Source of the DNA: Candidatus Obscuribacterales bacterium
GTDB taxonomy: Bacteria > Cyanobacteriota > Vampirovibrionia > Obscuribacterales > Obscuribacteraceae
Direction of reading: 5' to 3'
Length of the DNA: 55,147 nt
NCBI GenBank assembly: GCA_019745505.1
Contig: JAIETE010000201.1
Coordinates: forward strand, 1-55,147
Position numbers and translations under genes: made by a program. Under the pieces are notes generated by a model. It made no database searches. It saw nothing but the letters and a program-made list of their open reading frames with translations, and was not told where the DNA came from. Positions 17,715 through 24,829 of this stretch are shown in pieces. Each line of letters starts with the position of its first letter. The first letter of the stretch is position 1.

Positions 17715-18523
17715 AACGCATCTCCGCTGCGTGGTGACTTGGTTGCAATCAGAAGGAGCGAACCACCGGCTGGGAAGCTTATCGATTTGCCGATAAGCAA
17801 GAGTTCGATCTGCAGAATCTTTTCCAGAATGGCATTGGCAAAGGCGGGCAGCTTGAGTTCTGCCGTTACATCAAAGTCTTCGGATGCTTTCTTTCTCAAG
17901 CGAGACATCAGCATTACCGGTAAGAGCAAAGAAACGAACGAGGTCGCGAACTTAATGGTAAAACCCGCGGCTTCTACCTTTTCCACAAGCTCTTTTCTTG
18001 TGTAGCGGCGCTTGTGGCAGGAGTGTTCATCGAGATAGCTCCACAGCCATTTGTGTTGGGGAACAGTCAAGACGATTCCCTGACGGCAGGCTCGGTATAG
18101 TTCTCTCAGCACTTCTTCGTCTTCTTCAATGTGTTCGATAACATCGAAGGCACCGATAACATCAAATCTTTTGTCGAATGGCAGCTTTCTTGCGTCCAAC
18201 TGCATCAAGTGCGCGTCGGGAATTCTTTTTTGCGCAAAAGAAAGACCATCTTCGAAGAGTTCGCTGCCACATAACTCCAGATGCGGCAAGGCTTTCTTGA
18301 TGCCGGAAAGTACGAATCCCGTGCCGCATCCGATTTCTAGAAAGCTTTTTGCCGAAGGAAAGAATTTCTTGATGGACCAAATAATCAATTTATTGCGGTT
18401 GCGAAACCAGAAATTGCCGCTCTCCAGGTTGAAGAGGTCTTGAAAGAACTCCTTCTTGAATGAGTCTTCTGCCGCACTCTTTGCGGTATTCGCGTTTGTC
18501 TCGGTGGGAAGAGTGTTTAACAT
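17711..18523 (-). CDS. Class I SAM-dependent methyltransferase
   Basis: 270 residues. Motif I is FLEIGCGTGF at 61-70, followed by LCGSELFEDGL, FDVIGAFDVIEHIEEDEEVL and GIVLTVPQHKWLWSYLDEHSCHKRRYT. This last pattern (PQHxWLWSxxDxxxxHxRRY) is common in methyltransferases of polysaccharide and lipid-linked sugar clusters. A hydrophobic stretch near 195-210 and another near the C-terminus could touch the membrane. It lies 11 nt downstream of wecE and overlaps the SGNH gene by 4 nt, so it is one transcription unit. The substrate is unknown. Confidence 0.85.
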   Translation of the reverse strand: MLNTLPTETNANTAKSAAEDSFKKEFFQDLFNLESGNFWFRNRNKLIIWSIKKFFPSAKSFLEIGCGTGFVLSGIKKALPHLELCGSELFEDGLSFAQKRIPDAHLMQLDARKLPFDKRFDVIGAFDVIEHIEEDEEVLRELYRACRQGIVLTVPQHKWLWSYLDEHSCHKRRYTRKELVEKVEAAGFTIKFATSFVSLLLPVMLMSRLRKKASEDFDVTAELKLPAFANAILEKILQIELLLIGKSISFPAGGSLLLIATKSPRSGDAL

Positions 18524-18534
18524 GCCGCCACAAC

Positions 18535-19725
18535 CTAGAAATATGCAAGAGCTGAATTCAAACGAGTGTTGCCTTTGGGTGACTTCGAGGTGAATTTCTT
18601 GACCGTCTCAATCACTTTGTCTTGTTGTTCGAAAGTGAGACTGTTGTACAGAGGCAATCTCAACAGCCTGTCGCTCACGTAATCGGTAACCGGCAAGTCC
18701 AAGTTCTCACCGCTCAAGGACAATCCCATTTTTGAAGAATGGAGCGGAACATAGTGATGCACTGCCAGAATTCCCTGATCTGCCAGTAGCGCAGCCAGCG
18801 AATCTCTGTCTTGCAGAGAGTTCAAAATCAAGTAGAAAACGTGATGCGAATGTTCGCAATCTTCGCCAGCTTGCGCAATTCTAATTCCTTGTTTGCTTGC
18901 CCAATCTGCCAGTGATTCCGCGTATCTTTCCCACAGCGACTTTCTTTGATTTTGAATCTTCAGGCGGTTTTCGAATTGGGCATACAGTACTGCTGTCAAT
19001 ATCTCCGACGGCAAAAAGCTGGAGCCGATATCTACCCAGGAGTATTTGTCTACCTGACCGCGGAAAAACTTCTTTCTGTCGGTGCCCTTTTCTCTGATGA
19101 TTTCAGCTCTTTCGACATATTGCTCGTCATTGATTAGCAAGGCGCCGCCTTCACCGCATTGGAAATTTTTCGTTTCGTGGAAACTTTGCGTTGCCATTGC
19201 ACCAAAGGTACCGAGATATTTGCCTTTGTATTTTGCAAACAGACCATGGGCGTTGTCTTCGACGATGGCGATTTTGTGTTTGGAGGCAATCGCGCATATC
19301 GTGTCCATTTCGCAGCCCACGCCGCCGTAATGAACAGGAACAATGGCTCTGGTTTTCTTCGTGATCCGTGACTCGATCAGTTTTTCGTCCATGTTCAAAG
19401 TGTCTGGACGAATGTCGACGAAAATTGGTTTGGCACCCCGCAAAATAAAAGCGTTGGCGGTCGAGACAAAAGTGAATGAAGGCAAGATGACTTCATCGCC
19501 AGGCTCGATATTGAGGAGCAGCGCCGATAGTTCTAGCGCATGAGTGCACGATGTAGTCAGAAGCGCTTTCTTGATCCCGAGAATTTCAGTCAGGAGCGCC
19601 GAGCATTTGCCGGTAAATTGACCATCACCCGACAGATGTGCCGAATCTAGCGCTTGCGCGATGTACTCCATCTCCTTGCCGGAGAAGGCGGGGCGATTAA
19701 AGACAATGTCGTATTTCTTTGACAT
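18535..19725 (-). CDS. wecE: dTDP-4-amino-4,6-dideoxygalactose transaminase (WecE/RffA)
   Basis: 396 residues from ATG 19725. An in-frame upstream extension to 19929 has no homology and runs through the divergent promoter region. Near-identical blocks to E. coli WecE are visible: LTTSCTHALELSALLL, PSFTFVSTANAF, VPVHYGGVGCEMD, VEDNAHG (Asp157, PLP ring nitrogen), SFHETKN (Lys186, Schiff base), REKGTDRKKFFRGQVDKYSW and LRLPLYNSL. The enzyme uses PLP and glutamate to turn dTDP-4-keto-6-deoxyglucose into dTDP-Fuc4N. A GNAT-type acetyltransferase lies divergently 170 nt away, matching the WecE-WecD step. It is the first gene of the 12-gene minus-strand run. Confidence 0.93.
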   Translation of the reverse strand: MSKKYDIVFNRPAFSGKEMEYIAQALDSAHLSGDGQFTGKCSALLTEILGIKKALLTTSCTHALELSALLLNIEPGDEVILPSFTFVSTANAFILRGAKPIFVDIRPDTLNMDEKLIESRITKKTRAIVPVHYGGVGCEMDTICAIASKHKIAIVEDNAHGLFAKYKGKYLGTFGAMATQSFHETKNFQCGEGGALLINDEQYVERAEIIREKGTDRKKFFRGQVDKYSWVDIGSSFLPSEILTAVLYAQFENRLKIQNQRKSLWERYAESLADWASKQGIRIAQAGEDCEHSHHVFYLILNSLQDRDSLAALLADQGILAVHHYVPLHSSKMGLSLSGENLDLPVTDYVSDRLLRLPLYNSLTFEQQDKVIETVKKFTSKSPKGNTRLNSALAYF

Positions 19726-19895
19726 CCTAGTAAGATACCAGCAGCAGAGCCTTGCGCGCGAGGTATTGACGCCTGAGTCGAGGATAAATGAGCTTTCATA
19801 TTCTCTTATGTCGTTGAGCGCGAGAATAGAGGAGTCGACTGAAGTGACAGAATCAACACAATGCTTTGTGTTCCGGCGCTCGAAGGAGTTTCTAA
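19726..19895. promoter_or_regulatory. Divergent promoter region between wecE and the acetyltransferase gene
   Basis: 170 nt that must drive the long minus-strand operon and the plus-strand gene. It contains a small inverted repeat, CACAA-TGCT-TTGTG (19857-19870), and the AAGGAG ribosome site of the plus gene (19883-19888). I could not assign convincing -35/-10 pairs by eye. Confidence 0.45.
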
Positions 19896-20876
19896 TTGGC
19901 TGCAAATATTGATTTAAAATCCATCTCATCAGTAACTGAAGTGCTGAAAAATTGGACTTATCTGCCTTACTTGCAGTATTTTTCCGGACGGGAGCAATGT
20001 GCTGAAGCCTATCTCGCCCAATACAAAGAAATTACTGAAGATTGCCTGGACGACAAAGGCGCCCTTCTCGCCGTTACTAAAGGCAATTGGTTTGCGGGGC
20101 TGAGGCGTATCGCCGGTGAATCAGAGTCCCTCAATCTGAAAATGGCGAGGCTTGAGCCACTGATTTTCAATGAGACAAGCTTTGATATTGCGACGATCGC
20201 ACAGGGCGCGAAGTTCTTGCGAGAGGTTCTGGATCGCGCCTCGGATATTCAGCATGTAGCTGCGCCGGTGTCGTCAGCCGATACTTTTTCGCAACTGGTT
20301 TTGCAGGAGTGCGGATTCAAACTGGCAGACACAATAGTTTGCCATCACATCGATCTTGAAAAAATGGCCGACTCTCCCGCCAACAAGTATGTCAGGCAAG
20401 CCACCCCGGCAGACGTTGAGGCGGTTGCCAAAATTGCCGAGCGCAGCTTTTCAGATCGACGACTTAGTCTGAACCGATTCTTGTGCGATCCGCATTTCGA
20501 TGCTGCGCTGGTCGGCAAAATGTATGCGAAGTGGACGACGGCTGCCATTCTCAACAATGATTGCGACGCCAATATGGTTTTCGATGACGGAAAAATCGCT
20601 GGATTTTATACCTTCAGACTTCCGCATCACCGCGGAGCGGACGCTAAAATCGGGCTGGCCATGGCTGTTCTTAGTGCAGTCGACCCCGATCAAGCCAGAA
20701 AAGGTGTATTCGGAAGTTTGCAACAGGCCGGGTGCCAGTGGTTAAAAGAGAATGGGGCGAAGATAGTAGAAGTTAAGACGGTTTTGCCGAACAAACCAGT
20801 TAATCGAGTTTGTCAAAAAATGAATTCGAACGTTGTCTTCACCTACCACACGTTCCACTGGGCAAGACAGGCTTAA
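19896..20876 (+). CDS. GNAT-like N-acetyltransferase (WecD-like role inferred)
   Basis: 326 residues starting at TTG 19896. The start is supported by AAGGAG 7 nt upstream. The N-terminal 160 residues contain LPYLQYFSGRE and LAVTKGNWFAGL. The C-terminal part (about 165-320) looks like a GNAT domain, with YVRQATPADVEAVAKIAERSF, then GKIAGFYTF, then LGVFGSLQQAG-type spacing (GVFGSLQQAGCQWL) and NKPVNRVCQKM. Two-part proteins of this kind acetylate amino sugars, and WecD acts on dTDP-Fuc4N. Its divergent placement next to wecE supports that substrate (inference). The stop shares TTAA with the stop of the convergent GT2. Confidence 0.65.
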   Translation: MAANIDLKSISSVTEVLKNWTYLPYLQYFSGREQCAEAYLAQYKEITEDCLDDKGALLAVTKGNWFAGLRRIAGESESLNLKMARLEPLIFNETSFDIATIAQGAKFLREVLDRASDIQHVAAPVSSADTFSQLVLQECGFKLADTIVCHHIDLEKMADSPANKYVRQATPADVEAVAKIAERSFSDRRLSLNRFLCDPHFDAALVGKMYAKWTTAAILNNDCDANMVFDDGKIAGFYTFRLPHHRGADAKIGLAMAVLSAVDPDQARKGVFGSLQQAGCQWLKENGAKIVEVKTVLPNKPVNRVCQKMNSNVVFTYHTFHWARQA

Positions 20877-21907
20877 TTCAAGGTTCCTGCAGGAATATTC
20901 TGAGGTCGGTCGGGCGCGAATGACTGCTGCAGCATTGCTTCCAATTTACATTCTGGATCTTCAGAAGAGGAATCAGATGTGACAATGCTCTCGATGATAT
21001 AAGAAGGTCTATTCAAGGTTCGGCTGTACATTCTTCCCATGTATTCGCCGATGATTCCGAGAGCAAATAATTGTGCTCCCGAAAAAATGATTATTACCGA
21101 AGCCAAAAATGGGAATCCGGGCACAGAACCGCCATTTTCAAAGTATCTGTAGAAGACATACGCAAGCAGTATCAGCCCGGCGCCTACGCACAGCAAGCCA
21201 TTGATTGTCGCCACTCTCAGTGGAATGGTCGTGAAACCGGTGATCATATTGAAAGCACAGAGCACCAGTTTGGAAAATGAGTAATTGGACCTTCCGGTGG
21301 CGCGGGCAAGATGCTGTACGCGAACGGACCCATAGCGATTAGTGCCCCATGATAAAAGCACATCGACCAGGGTCACATCGCCGGTGGCATCCTTGAAAGC
21401 ATCTCTTAGCTTGGTCTTAAATGCTCTAAACGGACTGATATGCCTGGCCATCTCAGTGCCCATAAGAGCGTTAAGAGCCAATTTTGTGGTCAGTGATGCA
21501 AAATTTCTCCACAAGCCATGTTGTTGCTTTAGCGGCGTGCCATAAACCAGGTCGAATCCTTCATTCAGCTTCGTCAAAAGCTGGGGGATGTCTTCCGGTA
21601 CGAACTGCAGATCGTCATCCAGTGTGATGCAAACGGAATATCGGGCCGCCCTGATACCACAAAGCAGCGCGTTATGTTGACCGGAGTTTCTGGCAAGGTT
21701 GATGCCTTTGATGAAACTGTGCTTTTTGGCGAGGTCCTCTATGACGCTCCAGCTGTTGTCGGCACTCTGATCGTTGACCAGAATCAGTTCAAAGGCTGTC
21801 TGGTACGGCTCTAAGGCGTTTTGAACGCGGACTGCCAGCTCGCCAATTTGAGGCGCGCTGTTGTAGACCGGTACTACTACGCTGATACCTGTTTTCAGTG
21901 TTGTCAT
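20873..21907 (-). CDS. Polyprenyl-phosphate glycosyltransferase, GT2 (ArnC/GtrB/DPM1-like)
   Basis: 344 residues from ATG 21907; an upstream in-frame ATG at 21988 adds 27 non-homologous residues. The GT-A domain has ISVVVPVYNSA, LVNDQSADNSW and the metal-binding ITLDDDLQ (Asp97-99). Two C-terminal TM helices (about 235-255 and 275-300) are followed by EYMGRMYSRTLNRPSYI. This architecture transfers a sugar from a nucleotide to undecaprenyl phosphate on the cytosolic face. It would supply lipid-linked donors for GT-C/YfhO-type enzymes, several of which are in this window (2149, 14891, 49015, 52652). The stop overlaps the convergent acetyltransferase stop by 4 nt. Confidence 0.9.
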   Translation of the reverse strand: MTTLKTGISVVVPVYNSAPQIGELAVRVQNALEPYQTAFELILVNDQSADNSWSVIEDLAKKHSFIKGINLARNSGQHNALLCGIRAARYSVCITLDDDLQFVPEDIPQLLTKLNEGFDLVYGTPLKQQHGLWRNFASLTTKLALNALMGTEMARHISPFRAFKTKLRDAFKDATGDVTLVDVLLSWGTNRYGSVRVQHLARATGRSNYSFSKLVLCAFNMITGFTTIPLRVATINGLLCVGAGLILLAYVFYRYFENGGSVPGFPFLASVIIIFSGAQLFALGIIGEYMGRMYSRTLNRPSYIIESIVTSDSSSEDPECKLEAMLQQSFAPDRPQNIPAGTLN

Positions 21908-22066
21908 CAGAAAGCTATTATCTGTTTTTTTGCGTTGTCCTCCGGTGATAATTCTGTAATGTGCTGGCTGCCGGCACATAAGCTGCACTTAAGGCTGGGT
22001 TCTTAACCTCTGCCGGCAGATCTACACTGTTACCCTTTAGGGTGTTTTTTCGATAGGTCTAGGTCA

Positions 22067-22972
22067 ATGTCAGGTCTGCCCATTTGTCTGATCGGTTGTG
22101 GGCGCTGGGGTTCGCTGATTCTTCGCGACCTGAAGTCGCTCGGATGCGAAGTCTGCGTTGTGGCGCAGACTGAAGATTCTCAGCAGAATGCCAGGCGCGT
22201 GGGTGCCGACAAAATAGTCGCATCGATCGATGAAGTAGTTGAAGCCAGAGGATTCGTGGTTGCCACGCCGACTGTGACGCATTGCTCTGTGGTGGAAAGC
22301 CTGCTCGATAGAAATCTTCCGATATTTGTAGAAAAGCCATTTACCGTTGATTATGAGAGTGCGATTCGGATAGCTGATTTAGCCGGCGATCGAGTTTTTG
22401 TCATGGACAAGTGGCGGTATCACACCGGCATTCTTAAATTGGCGGAGATAGCCAGGTCCCAATTGCTTGGACCTGTCAAAGGACTGAAAACCACGCGAAC
22501 GCAGCTCGGTCAACCGCACAAAGATGTAGATTCAGTCTGGATATTGCTGCCGCACGATCTATCGATCGCTCTGGAGATATTTGGTCACGTTCCGCAGCCG
22601 GTCCATGCTGTTGGCGCCGGTACATCGGAAGGATTGACAGATTTGTACTCCATTTGCGGCAAAAATCCGTGGCATGTAAGCGAAATCTCCACAAGGCAGG
22701 CTGCCTCACGACGCGAAGTGTGGCTTTATTGCAGAGATGGCGTGGCGCATCTGGACGACTCATACAGCGAACAGATCACAATATCTAGAAGTACTGCCGA
22801 TGCCGCTGTTGAGAAGTTACCGTTCTTGCAGGAGATGCCACTATTGGCGGAACTAAAGGCGTTCGTCAATCATATTGAAGGGGGACCTGCTCCGAAGAGC
22901 AGCGCCAGGCACGGTGCCGAAATCGTCGGATGCATCGAGCAGCTGCGAAGCATGGCAATGAAGAATTTGTGA
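22067..22972 (+). CDS. Gfo/Idh/MocA-family oxidoreductase
   Basis: 301 residues. The Rossmann motif is LIGCGRWGS at about 8-16 and the family signature EKPFT is at about 89-93. It is followed by MDKWRYHTG and, at the likely catalytic site, VDSVWILLPHDLSI (His in LLPHDL). This family oxidises or reduces sugar hydroxyl or keto groups with NAD(P). WlbA/WbpB-like members make 3-keto sugars and others reduce 4-keto-6-deoxysugars. At 301 residues it is shorter than most members (330-390). It is followed by the GT2 at 22980 after 7 nt, so it is probably co-transcribed. Confidence 0.85.
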   Translation: MSGLPICLIGCGRWGSLILRDLKSLGCEVCVVAQTEDSQQNARRVGADKIVASIDEVVEARGFVVATPTVTHCSVVESLLDRNLPIFVEKPFTVDYESAIRIADLAGDRVFVMDKWRYHTGILKLAEIARSQLLGPVKGLKTTRTQLGQPHKDVDSVWILLPHDLSIALEIFGHVPQPVHAVGAGTSEGLTDLYSICGKNPWHVSEISTRQAASRREVWLYCRDGVAHLDDSYSEQITISRSTADAAVEKLPFLQEMPLLAELKAFVNHIEGGPAPKSSARHGAEIVGCIEQLRSMAMKNL

Positions 22973-22979
22973 GGGATGC

Positions 22980-23987
22980 ATGGCGAGCGAACCACTTGCA
23001 ACGGTAATCATTCCGACTTATGACCATGGAGAGACAATTTGTCTTGCTGTTCAAAGCGCGCTGTCTCAGACTATTTCCGATTTAGAAGTGGTGATTATCG
23101 GCGATGGCGTTCCTGAATTTGCAAAGTCGGCAATTGAGCGTTGCCTTGAAGACCCTCGCGTGAGGTTCTTAGACCATCCGAAGTCGGCGCGAAAAGGGGA
23201 AGAATACAGACATTTAGCGCTTCAAACTGCAAGAAGCAAAATCGTTTGCTATCTGTCTGACGACGATCTCTGGCTGCCAAATCATCTGGAGACTATGCTT
23301 GGGATGTTGACGAAGGCGGACTTTGCAGTCTCTCGTTCCATTGCTTGTTATCCAGGTGGACCCAAAGAGTGCAAGATCTGGTGGTCTGATGTCGAGGGAG
23401 AGGCTGGAAAGCGACTTCTGGCTGAAAATACCGGACCACCGCTTTCCACTGGAGGCCATACGCTGAGCGCCTATAGACGCCTCGCGGAAGGGTGGACTTC
23501 AACTCCTCCCGGCAATCCTACGGATCTTTTCTTTTGGCATAAATTCATTAGTGATGGGCAATTTGCAGTTCTTTCCGGTGGATTACCAACGGTGCTGAAG
23601 TTCTGCAGTATTTCGCGAAGTGGCTGGAGCAATGAGGCTCGGGCTTCTGAATTGAAGGAGTGGAGCGAGTGGATTGAGTGTCCTCAATTTCGTTCCAACT
23701 TAATCTCCAACACCTTGAGTAGTTTGATGCGCGAGAAAACGAATGCGCTTGCAGTCGCCCGACTATCAGAACAGACTTGGAGCGAGCGAGCAATCGCGCT
23801 GCAAGCTGCAGTCGAGGATCTTGAAGCGAGGCTTGTTGAGACTGCTGAAAATGCCAGAATTTATCAGAGTAAGCATGTTAGCGTCGAGCAAGAATTGAAT
23901 CGACTCAATAGTTCCAGGTGTGTTCGGGTTGCAAAAAAGCTTTCCCGTATACCCTTATTGAGAAAGGTTATGAACTCTATACTGTGA
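22980..23987 (+). CDS. Glycosyltransferase family 2 with C-terminal coiled coil and basic tail
   Basis: 335 residues. The GT-A domain has TVIIPTYDHGE near residues 8-18, VVIIGDG, and the metal-binding YLSDDDLWLPNHLE (Asp94-96). The C-terminal third (about 255-320) is rich in charged heptads (LEARLVETAENA) and ends in a basic stretch, VRVAKKLSRIPLLRK. This tail could dock on the membrane. Similar basic tails end several GT4 proteins in the window. The last 11 nt overlap the convergent RmlC-like gene. Confidence 0.88.
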   Translation: MASEPLATVIIPTYDHGETICLAVQSALSQTISDLEVVIIGDGVPEFAKSAIERCLEDPRVRFLDHPKSARKGEEYRHLALQTARSKIVCYLSDDDLWLPNHLETMLGMLTKADFAVSRSIACYPGGPKECKIWWSDVEGEAGKRLLAENTGPPLSTGGHTLSAYRRLAEGWTSTPPGNPTDLFFWHKFISDGQFAVLSGGLPTVLKFCSISRSGWSNEARASELKEWSEWIECPQFRSNLISNTLSSLMREKTNALAVARLSEQTWSERAIALQAAVEDLEARLVETAENARIYQSKHVSVEQELNRLNSSRCVRVAKKLSRIPLLRKVMNSIL

Positions 23988-24483
23988 GCTGCTCGAGCAA
24001 TACTTTGAGTGGTGGCAAATTCGCATCTCTTTCAGACAGGATCACATCCGATTGTGGCCACTTCATTCCCAAATCAGGATCGGCCCAAAAGCAACCGAGC
24101 TCGTCTTTAGGATTCCAGTATTCGTCAACCTGGTAAATATGCAGGCTTGGTTCATGAAAGTAGAATCCGTGCGCCACTCCTGGTGGTATCACAATTGATG
24201 TCAGCTCTTCTCCCGTTACTTCAATTGAAAGAAACTCTCCATGGGTGTCGGAATCTCTTCGCAAGTCCTTCATTCCAATGGTGGCGCGGCCTTCCAAGAT
24301 GATCAAATAGTCTGTGTGCTGTTTATGGACATGCACTCCTCTCAGTACACCGGCTTTTGAACGCACAAAATTGCTCTGTTTGAATTTGAAGTCCGGCAGA
24401 TCCGAAAGTCTGAATATCTCCGTCAGCTCGCCGCGATAATCCTTGATGGAAAGTAATTTGGTAATCCGAATGCCGCTAATCAT
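23977..24483 (-). CDS. RmlC-like dTDP-4-keto-6-deoxysugar 3,5-epimerase
   Basis: 168 residues, a cupin fold. Seen: FVRSKAGVLRGVHVHKQHTDYL (the RGxH catalytic His is about His51; the sequence is interrupted here by HVHK where RmlC has HYQ), VIPPGVAHGFY at about 98-108, and EYWNPKDELGCFWADPDLGM with the aromatic residues of the second half-site. The family epimerises C3/C5 of dTDP-4-keto-6-deoxyglucose. The RGVHVHK variation and the WNPKDE block leave open a 3-epimerase or 3,4-ketoisomerase (FdtA) role. With wecE nearby, a dTDP-deoxysugar is the likely substrate. RmlA, RmlB and RmlD are not in the window. Confidence 0.85.
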   Translation of the reverse strand: MISGIRITKLLSIKDYRGELTEIFRLSDLPDFKFKQSNFVRSKAGVLRGVHVHKQHTDYLIILEGRATIGMKDLRRDSDTHGEFLSIEVTGEELTSIVIPPGVAHGFYFHEPSLHIYQVDEYWNPKDELGCFWADPDLGMKWPQSDVILSERDANLPPLKVLLEQLTV

Positions 24484-24490
24484 ATATGTG

Positions 24491-24561
24491 TGTCTCTCAA
24501 ATCCGCTTCGGAGTTCCTGCTATTCTAACCACTTTGCGCACGGCTCTTCGACTTAGACTTG
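24491..24561. repeat. Outer direct repeat, left copy (71 bp)
   Basis: Matches 28573-28643 in the same orientation with about 9 mismatches in 71 bp (my count by eye). The right copy is the 3' end of the glycosyltransferase gene at 28579. The left copy is therefore a displaced fragment of a paralogous gene. The two copies bracket about 4 kb of non-glycan DNA. Confidence 0.8.
24497..24556 (-). pseudogene. 3'-end remnant of a GT4 glycosyltransferase gene
   Basis: Read on the minus strand, this segment encodes a tail ending SRRAVRKVVRIAGTPKRI and a stop. It is nearly identical to the C-terminus of the intact glycosyltransferase at 28579 (IRRAVRKLVRMAGTPKRI). Upstream on the minus strand (24557-24754) the frame stays open but has no glycosyltransferase similarity. 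Only the last 20 or so codons survive. It marks either a lost paralogue or a duplication created when the neighbouring segment entered. The rest of the gap 24484-24829 shows nothing else I can name. Confidence 0.7.
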
Positions 24562-24829
24562 AGTAAACATGAAGTAATGCTTGTCGAAGACGGCACTCAT
24601 GATGATTTAGTAAGCCTAGCCTTAAACCTTTGATTTTGCGCAAAAAGCACTGCCGATCCAGCATGAACTCATTGGTGATATTAGGAACCCAGAAAACCGC
24701 CTGCACGTATGGGCATCTGAAGGGGCGCAATGAATGCGCGAAAGGAATGAGCAAATAACTCCTTGACTACGGGTGGGCGAAGTTTTTTCCAACCGGCTAT
24801 GATTTCTCTGATTCATGTAGCGCTGTTTT

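Noticed and set aside
22032..22050. ACCC-TTTA-GGGT followed by GTTTTTT, resembling a terminator
   Set aside because: The stem is only 4-5 bp and it sits between two divergent starts, where no transcript needs to end.
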